Source: JAADDG01 sp964450755
Lineage (GTDB): Bacteria > Campylobacterota > Campylobacteria > Campylobacterales > JAADDG01
Reading direction: 5' to 3'
Length of the DNA: 30,441 nucleotides
Assembly: GCA_964450755.1 (NCBI GenBank)
Contig: CAYVDJ010000001.1
Location: 1 to 30,441, forward strand
This document shows, piece after piece, positions 1-8,589 of the stretch. The notes below the pieces were generated by a model. It did not search any database. It worked only from the letters and a program-made list of their open reading frames with translations, and had not been told where the DNA came from. A program made the translations under genes and the position numbers. Position 1 is the first letter of the stretch; each line of letters starts with the position of its first letter.

Positions 1-659
1 AGCGGTTGTTTGAAAATATTTTTTTTGTTATTTTCAGATGAAAATTCAACCTTTTTTAGTTTTAGTTTTTTTGCCAGATCAAAAAGAAGATTTATCCTTT
101 TTTTGTTCCATGTGTTAAAATCTCCTCCTATAACCAAAGCTCCTTTGTGTGAAAGACAAAGTTCTTCCAACTGTTTAAGTTGAGCGATAAATTTTTCCGT
201 TTTTACAAAATTTATCAGATGGACATTGATAACTAAAAGTTTTTCTCTGTTATTTAGATAATACTTTGTAGCCAAAATCATTTTTGGAGTTTTTAAGAGT
301 GGTTCTTTATGGATACTGAAAACAGAATCAAAATTTGTAATTTTACTTTTTGCTGCACTTAAAAGACCAAATGATTTTTGTTTAAAAGAGAAATTTGAAA
401 AAAATATATAGCCGTAATGAGTGTATGATCCTATCGGATTTATTTTAAAATCAACGGAACTCTCCTGAAAAAGCATGATATCGGGATGATAGAGAGAGAT
501 TATCTTTTTAAACTCTTTTATCCACTCCATATCATGATTTTTTTTATAGACATTCCAAACCAAAAAGACGATATCTTGATGAAAAAGAGTTTTTTTAGAA
601 ACACTTTTTAGAAAAACAGCTCTTTTTTTTTCAACTTTGGGCAAAAATTTTCTGTACAT
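1..659 (-). CDS. Endonuclease/exonuclease/phosphatase family protein (3' end cut by window)
   Basis: The reading frame starts with ATG at 659-657 and runs off the window, giving about 219 visible residues. It shows the family landmarks: an early VWNVYKKN strand with the metal-site Asn, a FQES motif with the metal-binding Glu, INVHL in the middle and GGDFNTW further on. The C-terminal Ser-Asp-His segment lies outside the window. Members hydrolyse phosphodiester bonds in DNA, lipids or nucleotides, and the substrate here cannot be told. No signal peptide is obvious. It begins 9 nt after the cardiolipin synthase stop, and an AGGA ribosome site overlaps that stop codon, so the two genes are very likely co-transcribed. 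Confidence 0.8.
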   Translation of the reverse strand, partial: MYRKFLPKVEKKRAVFLKSVSKKTLFHQDIVFLVWNVYKKNHDMEWIKEFKKIISLYHPDIMLFQESSVDFKINPIGSYTHYGYIFFSNFSFKQKSFGLLSAAKSKITNFDSVFSIHKEPLLKTPKMILATKYYLNNREKLLVINVHLINFVKTEKFIAQLKQLEELCLSHKGALVIGGDFNTWNKKRINLLFDLAKKLKLKKVEFSSENNKKNIFKQP

Positions 660-668
660 TGATTTGTC

Positions 669-2075
669 CTACAAAACAGGTGCCATCAGTTTGAAGATAT
701 TTTCAAACAAAATTCCAAATTTGGTTGTATCTTTCATTCCCCTGTCACACTCTTTAAATAATTCCTCTATCCACTCTCTTACATTTTCAATATCACTTTT
801 TGAATAAAAAAATGATACAACTTCAAAATTATAGAAAAAACTTCTTATATCAAAATTACTTGAACCCAGGATTGCCATCTCGGTATCGATCAAAACAGCT
901 TTTGCATGGATCATTTTGCTTTTATAAAAAAGTATATCAACTCTCTCCTCATAAAGTTCTCTTAGATACCCTTTTCTTGCCGCATCTGCAAGAATATGAT
1001 CCGATATTTTTGCTGTGATTATTTTTACATCTATTCCTTTGTGTTTGGCAACTATCAGAGCATCCTGTAAAGATTCATCGGGTATAAAGTATGGGGAGAG
1101 TATCCATATCTTCTTTTTTGCCAAAAATATCGCTGTCAAGATAGCTTCATACAGCGCATCTTTCTCGACATCGGGACCGGAGGGAACCACCTGCACAACA
1201 CTTTTTTTGAAAACAAACTCTTTTGGATTGATTGCAGGAGTGGGGATATTTTCACCACTTGCAAATTCCCAGTCATATTTAAATATCTCAAAATAGTGCA
1301 AAGCCGCTTTTCCCTTTATGATAAAAGAGAGATCAACCCACATCTTATCATGAAAAGAGGGTGCTATATACTCTTTTGATATATTCATTCCACCGCTCAT
1401 GACCTCTTTATGATCTATGATTATCATTTTTCTGTGGTTTCTTAGATTTAGTTTTGTGGATATGGGATGTTCTATGATAGACATAAAAAATCTATAATCC
1501 CCACCTGCCTTTTTGAGAGGTTTGAGGACTTTTTGGTTCAATTCCAAAAAAAGAGAGCCGATAGAGTCGATGATCATCCTGACTTCAACTCCCTCTTTTG
1601 CTTTTTTGGTTAAAAGTTCGATGATCTTCTTTGTAACTTCATCTTTTTTAAGTATATAGGTAGTGATATAGATACTCTCTTTTGCTCTTGTGAGCATATC
1701 GATCAGTTTTTCATAAGCATCAACACCGTCTTTGCACAAAATAAATTCATTATCCCCGACAGCCCCCGCCACAGAGTTTGCACAGAGAAGTTTTTCTATC
1801 GGAGAGTTTAAAAGATCTCCTATCTCATCTATCCTTTTGAGTTCTATTCTCTGTTTGCTTTGAACGATTTTGTTGATCTTCCTGCCGCTGAAAATAATAT
1901 AAAAAGGCACTCCTAAGTAAGGAATTGCCAAGATAATAACAAACCATGCTATCATACTTGAGGGTTTATGCCTTTGGGAGAGCATATGGGCAATAGCGCC
2001 GAGTGCCAGTAAAAATGTAAAAACGGTAACCGCATTGAAAGTGGTAAAAGATTGCCAAAAATTCTCAAAAGTCAT
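669..2075 (-). CDS. cls: Cardiolipin synthase / phospholipase D family protein
   Basis: This 468-residue membrane protein should join two phosphatidylglycerol molecules into cardiolipin plus glycerol at the inner membrane. Two N-terminal transmembrane segments (about residues 15-32 and 42-62) form the usual PLDc_N region. They are followed by two HKD catalytic motifs: H214-K216-D221 within NHRKMIIID and H390-K392-D397 within IHAKAVLID. Length and domain order match bacterial ClsA-type enzymes (about 480 residues). The start is preceded by a short leader and a well-formed extended -10 promoter. The phosphatase-family gene downstream appears to share the transcript. A phosphatidyltransferase of another specificity is possible, but cardiolipin synthase is the standard reading. 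Confidence 0.92.
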   Translation of the reverse strand: MTFENFWQSFTTFNAVTVFTFLLALGAIAHMLSQRHKPSSMIAWFVIILAIPYLGVPFYIIFSGRKINKIVQSKQRIELKRIDEIGDLLNSPIEKLLCANSVAGAVGDNEFILCKDGVDAYEKLIDMLTRAKESIYITTYILKKDEVTKKIIELLTKKAKEGVEVRMIIDSIGSLFLELNQKVLKPLKKAGGDYRFFMSIIEHPISTKLNLRNHRKMIIIDHKEVMSGGMNISKEYIAPSFHDKMWVDLSFIIKGKAALHYFEIFKYDWEFASGENIPTPAINPKEFVFKKSVVQVVPSGPDVEKDALYEAILTAIFLAKKKIWILSPYFIPDESLQDALIVAKHKGIDVKIITAKISDHILADAARKGYLRELYEERVDILFYKSKMIHAKAVLIDTEMAILGSSNFDIRSFFYNFEVVSFFYSKSDIENVREWIEELFKECDRGMKDTTKFGILFENIFKLMAPVL

Positions 2076-2097
2076 ATACCAGTCCTTGCATTGGTAT

Positions 2098-2107
2098 ATT
2101 ATAGCAT
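2098..2107 (-). promoter_or_regulatory. Extended -10 promoter for cls
   Basis: Read on the minus strand, the sequence is TGCTATAAT: a perfect TATAAT (2103-2098) with the extended-10 TG. It lies about 22 nt upstream of the cls ATG and would give a leader of roughly 16-18 nt. No convincing -35 box is present, as is usual in Campylobacterota. Confidence 0.6.
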
Positions 2108-2198
2108 ATTCGTTTTTGCGGTTTTAAATCAAATCAAAAACTTCAAAAAAGTGTTAAAAAGTTGACGGTCAATAATAGGCAATCAAGCAAAATTAAGT

Positions 2199-2204
2199 TA
2201 TAAT
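2199..2204 (+). promoter_or_regulatory. Candidate -10 box upstream of the beta-helix gene
   Basis: A consensus TATAAT lies in the 241-nt divergent intergenic region between cls and the beta-helix gene and would give a leader of about 105 nt. A TTGACG at 2162-2167 is too far away (31 nt) to be its -35 box. Other AT-rich -10-like hexamers exist nearer the gene, for example TATACA at 2261. A clear ribosome site (AAGGAAAGGA) precedes the ATG. Confidence 0.35.
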
Positions 2205-2316
2205 TTCAAATAAAATTTAAAAAATCAGTCGATTTACTATATAACAGTCTGTTTTTTAACTATACAGCTTAATTATTAAAAGGTAAAATTAATATGACAT
2301 TAAGGAAAGGATATTA

Positions 2317-4848
2317 ATGAAGAATATTATTACTTATATATTTGTTTTTGTACTGTTTTGTTATAAATTGGGGGCAGAGACATTTTTTGTTTTCATTGAT
2401 GACAATAAAACGATAAATATTTTAAATGATCAAAATGTCTCTTATGGTGATAACTTAAATAATTTTCTTACTTGGTTAAAAACGGGAGATACGATAGCTT
2501 TTAGGAGAGGTGATAAATTTTATACCTATTTTGATATTTCAAATGAAAAGAATATTACAATAAAATCATACGGAGAAGAGAACCTCTCTTTTCCTGTTAT
2601 AGACTCAAGAACAAAAATTATTTTTGATGATCAAAATGATTCTTCCGCTGTTTATCCCAAAAACGGGGATGAGGCATGGAATGATGAAAGTTGGAATAAC
2701 TTAGCTGCCGTATTTGAAAGTAAGTTTGACGCTCTTGCCTCTTATACGAAAAACGGGAGAAAAAAATTTTTTAGTGAAGTAAAAGATAAGATATATGAGA
2801 TAGTCAGAATCAAACTTCCTCTTTATAAATTTAAAGGTTTTGATCATACGGCTCTTCGTGTCTGGATAGGGGATGAAGAGATACTTAGAGTTTTATATTT
2901 TGAAGAGTTAAATTGTGATGAGTGTAAATATAAAATAAGATGGTATTATGAAAAGGAGAGCGGATATCTTTATATCTTTTCAAGCAGCAGTGATACGGAA
3001 CTCAAAGATGAGCTTTCAAATATATTTATAAATAACAGCAACTATTATACTGTCAAACTCTCTGACAGCAGTAATATCACAATCGAAAATCTGGATATAA
3101 GAGGCGGCAAATATGCCCTTGCCATAAAAGGTTCAAAGGATATCACCGTAAAAAACTCCGTTATCGGAAAAGGTGCCTTTACCGGTATATATGTTACGAA
3201 TGAATTTGAAAATTATGTAAACGGTTCAAAAAATGTTACGATAGAAGGATGTATGATAGAGAGTGATTTCAGGTTTGATTACAGATTTTTTTCGGTGAGA
3301 GGTTCACAGGACGGTATCTTTTTCTTAAACCATGTAACCGACAGTGTTGTTAAAAATTCCAAAATTTATGACTGGGGACATACGGGAATAAATCTCGCCT
3401 CTTCAAACGAGAACAATGTAAGCGGCAACAAAATTTACCACAATACATTTGACGGGAAAAATATACCTTATATGAGGGCATTGGCTTTTGACGGAAACGG
3501 AACCTATGATAATGTTTTTTCCCAAAATGTTATCAGACATATGAAAGTAAGAAGCCAGATAAACGGAATATCAAATACTGTAAAATACAATATAGTTTAT
3601 GATATTCAAAATTCTCAGATAAAAATGGATCAGGGGTATGGAAGCGGACAGGCTTTTCAGCTGGAAGCTTACGGAGGAGGAAATGTATCCGCAGAAAATA
3701 TTATAGAAAAAAATCTTATTATGAAAGTTGATGAAGCCGGAATTTCGATAGACGGAAGAACAGGTTACGGAGACAAGTTTGATAACAATATCAGTGATAA
3801 CATTCTGATAGACTGCGGTAACAGGATATTTGAAACTTATGAAAAAGATTATAATCAAAGTGCTATCGAGATTATAGATTTTGACAAAGATGATCTCTCT
3901 ATAAAAGGAAACAATTTTATATCCAATAAAATATATACTCCTTACAGCCTTGCTTATGTGTATTACAGAGGGGAGCTGTTGTGGGTGGATGATTTTAACA
4001 AAAAAGACGGTTCAAATGATGATACGATAAAAGATAACCTTCTGTTTACAAATATCGATATTTCAAATATATATACGATAAATTACGACAGTGATAATTT
4101 TGTTTTAACCGACAGTTATCTTTATATATACCGTTTTTATCTCAATATATTTAAAAGAACTCCCGATTTTGGCGGACTTTCCTACTGGGTGAACAAAATC
4201 AGAAAGATTGATGACAATACAAGCAGTGCCGACAGTACGGTTACAGCCGCAGAAACGGCAAAATATTTTTTCCAAAGCGGAGAATTAAAGGCTGCAAATC
4301 TCACTGATGAAGAATTTATCACAAGGGCATATAATACTCTTTTGAACAGAAAACCCGATGCCGGAGGTTTTAATTACTGGCTGGACAGGATACAGAAGAA
4401 GGGCATAAAAAGAGATGTGATTTTTTACGGTTTTGTTTTTTCCAAAGAGTTTGAAGAACTTGGTAAAAAATACAATATAGTTCCTTTTGATTCAAAAGAC
4501 AAACTTACCGCTTTTGTGGAGAGAATGTATCTGCTTGTTTTGGAGAGAGACTTTGATCCTTCGGGTCGGGAATACTGGGTTGATGCTTTGCAAAGCGGAC
4601 AAAAAAGTGCTTCAAGCCTGACAAGATACTTTTTTCTCTCAAAAGAATTTACCGATAAAGATGTTACAAACGAACATTTTATCGAACTGGCTTACTGGGC
4701 TGTTTTAGACAGAGATCCTGATGAAAGCGGGAAAAATTATTGGCTGAATGAGCTTAAAAAGAGTTCCAGAGAAGAGATTTTGATGAAATTTTTAAATTCT
4801 GACGAATTTAAAAATCTGGCTTCAAGTTACGGGATAGTAAATATCTGA
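2317..4848 (+). CDS. Secreted parallel beta-helix protein with four C-terminal DUF4214 repeats
   Basis: This protein has 843 residues. A signal peptide (hydrophobic residues 4-19, probable cleavage after GA at 19-20) exports it. Residues about 249-520 carry repeated short strands with Asn/Gly turns (SSNITIENLDIRGG, KDITVKNSVI, KNVTIEGCMI and similar), typical of right-handed parallel beta-helix proteins of the pectate-lyase/NosD/AlgG type that bind or cleave polysaccharide. The C-terminus has four repeats of the pattern Y...L.R.PD..G..YW, with the terminal Trp at 624, 688, 754 and 809; this is the DUF4214 signature. The neighbours are an MBOAT acyltransferase and an SGNH-like protein, suggesting glycan processing, but no catalytic residues could be assigned. 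Lyase, epimerase and purely structural adhesin roles all remain possible. A terminator overlaps its stop codon. Confidence 0.8.
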   Translation: MKNIITYIFVFVLFCYKLGAETFFVFIDDNKTINILNDQNVSYGDNLNNFLTWLKTGDTIAFRRGDKFYTYFDISNEKNITIKSYGEENLSFPVIDSRTKIIFDDQNDSSAVYPKNGDEAWNDESWNNLAAVFESKFDALASYTKNGRKKFFSEVKDKIYEIVRIKLPLYKFKGFDHTALRVWIGDEEILRVLYFEELNCDECKYKIRWYYEKESGYLYIFSSSSDTELKDELSNIFINNSNYYTVKLSDSSNITIENLDIRGGKYALAIKGSKDITVKNSVIGKGAFTGIYVTNEFENYVNGSKNVTIEGCMIESDFRFDYRFFSVRGSQDGIFFLNHVTDSVVKNSKIYDWGHTGINLASSNENNVSGNKIYHNTFDGKNIPYMRALAFDGNGTYDNVFSQNVIRHMKVRSQINGISNTVKYNIVYDIQNSQIKMDQGYGSGQAFQLEAYGGGNVSAENIIEKNLIMKVDEAGISIDGRTGYGDKFDNNISDNILIDCGNRIFETYEKDYNQSAIEIIDFDKDDLSIKGNNFISNKIYTPYSLAYVYYRGELLWVDDFNKKDGSNDDTIKDNLLFTNIDISNIYTINYDSDNFVLTDSYLYIYRFYLNIFKRTPDFGGLSYWVNKIRKIDDNTSSADSTVTAAETAKYFFQSGELKAANLTDEEFITRAYNTLLNRKPDAGGFNYWLDRIQKKGIKRDVIFYGFVFSKEFEELGKKYNIVPFDSKDKLTAFVERMYLLVLERDFDPSGREYWVDALQSGQKSASSLTRYFFLSKEFTDKDVTNEHFIELAYWAVLDRDPDESGKNYWLNELKKSSREEILMKFLNSDEFKNLASSYGIVNI

Positions 4849-4862
4849 CTATCCCTCTTTTA
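4831..4862 (+). terminator. Rho-independent terminator overlapping the stop of the beta-helix gene
   Basis: GGGATAGT (4831-4838) and ACTATCCC (4848-4855) form a perfect 8-bp stem with a 9-nt loop, followed by TCTTTTAT. The 5' arm is coding sequence, and the TGA stop (4846-4848) ends at the first base of the 3' arm. Confidence 0.65.
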
Positions 4863-4955
4863 TAATTAGAGATACCCATTAGTTACACTATTATTATATT
4901 TTCCTGTACTTTTTAAATAAAAATATTAACTTTAAGAATTAATTTTACTTTCTTC

Positions 4956-4964
4956 TGTTATACT
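4956..4964 (+). promoter_or_regulatory. Extended -10 promoter for the MBOAT gene
   Basis: TGTTATACT contains the extended TG plus the -10 hexamer TATACT (4959-4964), about 62 nt upstream of the start codon. Together with the preceding terminator it suggests that the MBOAT and SGNH genes form a separate transcription unit. An alternative TATAAT lies at 4861-4866. A strong ribosome site (AAGGGAG) precedes the ATG. Confidence 0.5.
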
Positions 4965-5026
4965 TTGATAATAATAAAAAAATATTAACTAAAGTTATTA
5001 AAGATATTATAAAGAAGGGAGTTGTT

Positions 5027-6484
5027 ATGTTGTTTAACTCTTATGAATTTATCTTTGTATTTTTGCCTTTGTCTTTTTTTATATATTTCTTTTTGAACAA
5101 AAGGTCGCTATACAGGGAAGCAAAGTTGTTTTTGGTTGCAGCTTCTCTCTTTTTTTACAGTTGGTGGAATATCGTCTATCTGCCTTTGATTATCGTTTCG
5201 ATGCTTTTTAATTATATGATAGGTACAACTCTGTCCAAAGATAAAAAGATAATTTTTTCAAAAAAAGAAATATTAATATTTGGAATAGTGATTAATGTTT
5301 TATTGTTAGGATATTTTAAATATTATGATTTTTTTATAGAGAATGTAAATTTTATTACGGGTGCGAATTTCTCTCTTTTGCATTTGGCTCTTCCTTTGGC
5401 AATATCCTTTTTTACTTTTCAGCAGATTGCTTATCTTGTTGACAGTTACAAAGGAGAGACAAAAGAGTATAATTTCTTAAATTATGCCGTTTTTGTTACT
5501 TTTTTTCCGCAGCTGATAGCAGGACCCATTGTTCATCATAAAGAGATGATGCCCCAGTTTGACGATGACGGAAACAAGAGGACAGATTATAAAAATATTG
5601 CTCTTGGAATTACAATTTTTGCTTTGGGACTGTTTAAAAAGGTGGCAATTGCCGATACTTTATCCGTATATGCGATTAACGGTTTTGATCATGCGGCTGA
5701 GTTGAAGTTGATAGAGGCGTGGGTTACATCTTTTGCCTATACTTTTCAGCTCTATTTTGATTTTAGCGGTTATACCGATATGGCGATTGGGGCGGCTTTG
5801 ATATTTAATATCAAATTACCAGCCAACTTTAATTCACCCTATAAAGCCAAAGATATTCAGGATTTTTGGAGAAGATGGCATATGACTCTCAGCAGATTTT
5901 TGAGAGATTATATCTATATTCCTCTTGGAGGAAGCAAAAACGGTGAATTAAATACATACAAAAATCTTTTTGCAACCTTTTTGATAGGAGGTATCTGGCA
6001 CGGTGCAGGATGGACATTTATCATCTGGGGAGCAATGCACGGGGTTGCCATGATCATTCACAGAGTCTGGCAGAAGATAGGTTTTAGGTTAAACTCGTTT
6101 ATTGCATGGTTTGTTACATTTAATTTTATCAATTTTACATGGATTTTCTTTAGAGCAAAAGATTTTGACAGTGCCGTCAAAGTGATTACGGGAATGTTTG
6201 GATTAAATGGTGTTGTTTTACCGTATTCGATAGGAGAAAGATTTTCTTTCTTGTCCGAATTTGGAATTCAATTTAACAGAATTATGAAAGATATTAATGC
6301 AAACAATGAATTGTTACTGATACTTTTTGTTATAGGAATTATCTCGTTTTTTGGCAAAAACAGTTTTGAGTGGGTAAGCAGTTTCAAACCAAAAAGAGTC
6401 AATCTCATAGCAGTAAGTTTTCTGTTTTCATTGGCTATTTTAAAACTCAATCAGATTTCGGAGTTTTTATATTTTAACTTTTAA
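5027..6484 (+). CDS. MBOAT family O-acyltransferase, AlgI-like
   Basis: This 485-residue polytopic membrane protein belongs to the AlgI/DltB/PatA branch of membrane-bound O-acyltransferases. These pass acyl (usually acetyl) groups across the inner membrane to a periplasmic acceptor such as alginate, cellulose, peptidoglycan or teichoic acid. Landmarks are the FFTFQQIAYLVD segment, FPQLIAGPIVH, FDFSGYTDMAIG, the DFWRRWHMTLS block (H285) and the GGIWHGAGW block with the invariant catalytic His at 325. Length is normal for AlgI-type proteins. It is followed after 8 nt by the SGNH-like gene, the usual two-component arrangement of acyl-transfer channel plus periplasmic transferase. The acceptor glycan is unknown; no alginate biosynthesis genes are visible in this window. 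Confidence 0.9.
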   Translation: MLFNSYEFIFVFLPLSFFIYFFLNKRSLYREAKLFLVAASLFFYSWWNIVYLPLIIVSMLFNYMIGTTLSKDKKIIFSKKEILIFGIVINVLLLGYFKYYDFFIENVNFITGANFSLLHLALPLAISFFTFQQIAYLVDSYKGETKEYNFLNYAVFVTFFPQLIAGPIVHHKEMMPQFDDDGNKRTDYKNIALGITIFALGLFKKVAIADTLSVYAINGFDHAAELKLIEAWVTSFAYTFQLYFDFSGYTDMAIGAALIFNIKLPANFNSPYKAKDIQDFWRRWHMTLSRFLRDYIYIPLGGSKNGELNTYKNLFATFLIGGIWHGAGWTFIIWGAMHGVAMIIHRVWQKIGFRLNSFIAWFVTFNFINFTWIFFRAKDFDSAVKVITGMFGLNGVVLPYSIGERFSFLSEFGIQFNRIMKDINANNELLLILFVIGIISFFGKNSFEWVSSFKPKRVNLIAVSFLFSLAILKLNQISEFLYFNF

Positions 6485-6492
6485 GGAAAATA

Positions 6493-7566
6493 ATGATTTG
6501 GAAAAGATATATAATAGGCATCGGTTCTTTAACTTTTCTTTTTATAAGTTTGGTAGCCTTTATCAATTATATAATTGATCCGTATTATATTTTTCACAGC
6601 GATTTTTTAAAAACAAATGAATACATCAATGAAAGATACAATAAGATTGAATACCTAAAAAACAATCACAGTAAATACAACTCTTATATATTCGGTTCGT
6701 CAAGAGCATCCTGTCTGGTCAATGAGGAGTTTGAGCAGAAGTTGCCCCAAAGTCATTTTTATAATATGACAATGAGTGTGGCAACTTTATATGAACAATA
6801 TAGAATAATAGATTATATGATAAAAAATCATTATGATATAAAAAATATTGTTCTTTGCGTGGATATGGATATAAATCTCAATTATGATATTCATGATAAT
6901 GATTATCTTCGTTATAACCATTATCTGATAACAAAAGAGAAACCTTTTTTCTTTTATTATCGCTATCTCAGCGCATTTTCCTATGAGGTGATGGCAAATA
7001 AAATAAAAGTCAATCTTGACCTCAAAGAGAAGACTCCTCACGCTTTTTATGATCTGCAAAACAGCGGAAGATTTTTTTTCAAAACCGAAGAGGCAAAAAT
7101 CGCAAAAGATCCCGATGGATATATCAAAAGCATCTATGCTTTGAATATAAACAAAGTTCATAGAGATATTACGATAGTGCCTGAAAAATTTGATAACAAT
7201 ATGAATGCTTTTGGGAAAATTGTTTCTCTTTGTAAAAAAAGAGATATAAATCTTATAGTCCTGATTCCTCCACACAACTACAATGTAATGAACAAAATGG
7301 ATATAAATTCCTATTTCACTCTTTTGAGGAAAATGGCAAAAATTCACTCTTTTTGGAATTTCAGCGGATATAACAAAATCACTATGGATAATCATCTCTA
7401 TTATGAAGAGATACACTTCAGACCTCTTGTGAGTAAATATATAGTAGATAGAATTTTTGATAAAGGTGATGAAGATTTCGGTACTTTTGTTACAAATAAC
7501 AATATAGAGGAGTATATAAACAGACTTTCAAAAGAGATCAAAACCCAAGAGAAAAAGTGGCTGTAA
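6493..7566 (+). CDS. Membrane-anchored SGNH/AlgJ-like protein, probable partner of the MBOAT acyltransferase
   Basis: This 357-residue protein has a single N-terminal transmembrane anchor (about residues 7-27), and the rest is probably periplasmic. It contains an FGSSRAS motif (residues 67-73), the usual Ser-containing block of SGNH-like proteins encoded next to MBOAT genes, and a late EEIHF motif (305-309). The latter sits where these families have the Asp-x-x-His pair, here with Glu in place of Asp. The gene starts 8 nt after the MBOAT stop with a good AAGGAAAA ribosome site, so the pair is an operon. The inferred role is transferring an acetyl group to, or removing it from, an exported polysaccharide. 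Sequence similarity to named families is too weak for a specific symbol. Confidence 0.6.
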   Translation: MIWKRYIIGIGSLTFLFISLVAFINYIIDPYYIFHSDFLKTNEYINERYNKIEYLKNNHSKYNSYIFGSSRASCLVNEEFEQKLPQSHFYNMTMSVATLYEQYRIIDYMIKNHYDIKNIVLCVDMDINLNYDIHDNDYLRYNHYLITKEKPFFFYYRYLSAFSYEVMANKIKVNLDLKEKTPHAFYDLQNSGRFFFKTEEAKIAKDPDGYIKSIYALNINKVHRDITIVPEKFDNNMNAFGKIVSLCKKRDINLIVLIPPHNYNVMNKMDINSYFTLLRKMAKIHSFWNFSGYNKITMDNHLYYEEIHFRPLVSKYIVDRIFDKGDEDFGTFVTNNNIEEYINRLSKEIKTQEKKWL

Positions 7567-7582
7567 AGTTTTGAACTAAATT

Positions 7583-7640
7583 TTTTATCCTAAAGAACGA
7601 TATGTAGATAGGCTTTTAAATCTATAAAATTAGGATAAAA
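7583..7640 (+). promoter_or_regulatory. Inverted repeat that could mask the ribosome site of the PilJ-domain gene
   Basis: TTTTATCCTAA (7583-7593) and TTAGGATAAAA (7630-7640) are perfect 11-nt reverse complements. The right arm contains the AGGA ribosome site, 7 nt from the ATG at 7643. Within the loop, TGTAGAT (7603-7609) can pair with ATCTATA (7620-7626) with one G-U. It may be an RNA hairpin or a DNA operator; the function is inferred only. Confidence 0.4.
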
Positions 7641-7642
7641 TC

Positions 7643-8578
7643 ATGAAAAATTCATATTTAAAGAGATATTTTTTTATTTCGCTCTTTCCTCTTTTTCTGG
7701 TCGGCACTCTCTTTGCAAACAGCAAAGATGCTTTGCTCAAAAAACAGCACTCTATCTCTGCTTTGGTACAGGTAGCAATAGCAAACGAAAACAAAAAAGG
7801 TCATGCTCTTTATATAGCGGGAAAAGAGAGGGCATTGACACAGAAGATGACAAAAGAGGCTCTTTTGATAGCTTTGAATATCGATGTTTATAAAAACAGA
7901 GCCTATTTGAAACAGAGTGCCAAAATGTATGAGAGAATATTGAAAGCTTTTGTCAAAGGTGATAAAGAGCTGAAAATCGTACCCGCCAAAAATCCTAAAA
8001 TTATAAATTATATAAAAGAGGTTATGAAGGACTGGAGGAAGTTTCATAAACATCTAAAACCGTTTTATAACGCAAACAAGATATCCGCAAAAGATTTGCG
8101 TTATATTATAAACAATAACGAGGAACTTTTGAGAGTTTCCAACAGACTCTTTTTAATGGTTAAAAATGAAGATAATTTTGACAACAAACTTACAGATTCC
8201 ATGATCAATGCTATCGATTTTGCAGGAAGAGAGAGTATGCTTTCACAAAAGATAGTAAAAGAGAAACTGCTTATCCTAAACGGAATCAATGTAGAGGCAA
8301 ACAAAGGTAAGTTAAGAGGAAGTTTCATACTTTTTGACAGAGCTTTGAGAGGTCTTCTTGACGGAAACGAAAAAAGAGGTCTCTCTCCCGTTGCCGTTTC
8401 TCATATAAGAAAAGAGCTTTTGGCGGTAAAAACTATCTGGATGAATATGATTCCGGTCATTTTTAAAGAGGATGTAAATCGTGAAGATTTAAGCCGTCTT
8501 GTCTCTTTAAACATTCCTCTTATGAAAAAATCAAACAAAGTTGTGAGAATGTATGAAGATTTAGCGGATTTATATTAA
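7643..8578 (+). CDS. Periplasmic protein with two PilJ/NarX-type sensor domains
   Basis: This 311-residue protein has an N-terminal signal peptide (hydrophobic residues 9-25, cleavage probably after FA). Two copies of the type IV pili methyl-accepting chemotaxis transducer N-terminal (PilJ) domain are visible, each opened by the conserved helix: AGKERALTQKM at 59-69 and AGRESMLSQKI at 194-204. These resemble the P-box helices of nitrate/nitrite sensors such as NarX. Unlike a receptor it has no second membrane segment, HAMP, kinase or MA domain, so it would be a free periplasmic helical-bundle protein. The next gene, 11 nt downstream, encodes a monohaem cytochrome c. Ligand and partner are unknown; nitrate or another oxyanion is a guess from the family. 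Confidence 0.75.
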   Translation: MKNSYLKRYFFISLFPLFLVGTLFANSKDALLKKQHSISALVQVAIANENKKGHALYIAGKERALTQKMTKEALLIALNIDVYKNRAYLKQSAKMYERILKAFVKGDKELKIVPAKNPKIINYIKEVMKDWRKFHKHLKPFYNANKISAKDLRYIINNNEELLRVSNRLFLMVKNEDNFDNKLTDSMINAIDFAGRESMLSQKIVKEKLLILNGINVEANKGKLRGSFILFDRALRGLLDGNEKRGLSPVAVSHIRKELLAVKTIWMNMIPVIFKEDVNREDLSRLVSLNIPLMKKSNKVVRMYEDLADLY

Positions 8579-8589
8579 AGGAAAAACAG

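Noticed and set aside
2162..2204. TTGACG...TATAAT as a paired -35/-10 promoter
   Set aside because: The spacing is 31 nt, far beyond the 16-18 nt needed. Only the -10 hexamer is kept as a candidate.
2243..2253. AACAGTCTGTT palindrome in the cls/beta-helix intergenic region
   Set aside because: The arms are 5 nt with a 1-nt centre, so it cannot form a hairpin. As an operator it is too short to distinguish from chance in AT-rich DNA.
6787..7416. Long open frame (209 codons) on the minus strand
   Set aside because: It lies entirely within the SGNH-like gene on the opposite strand. Its product is an Ile/Phe/His-rich mix without domain character, as expected from reading AT-rich coding DNA backwards.
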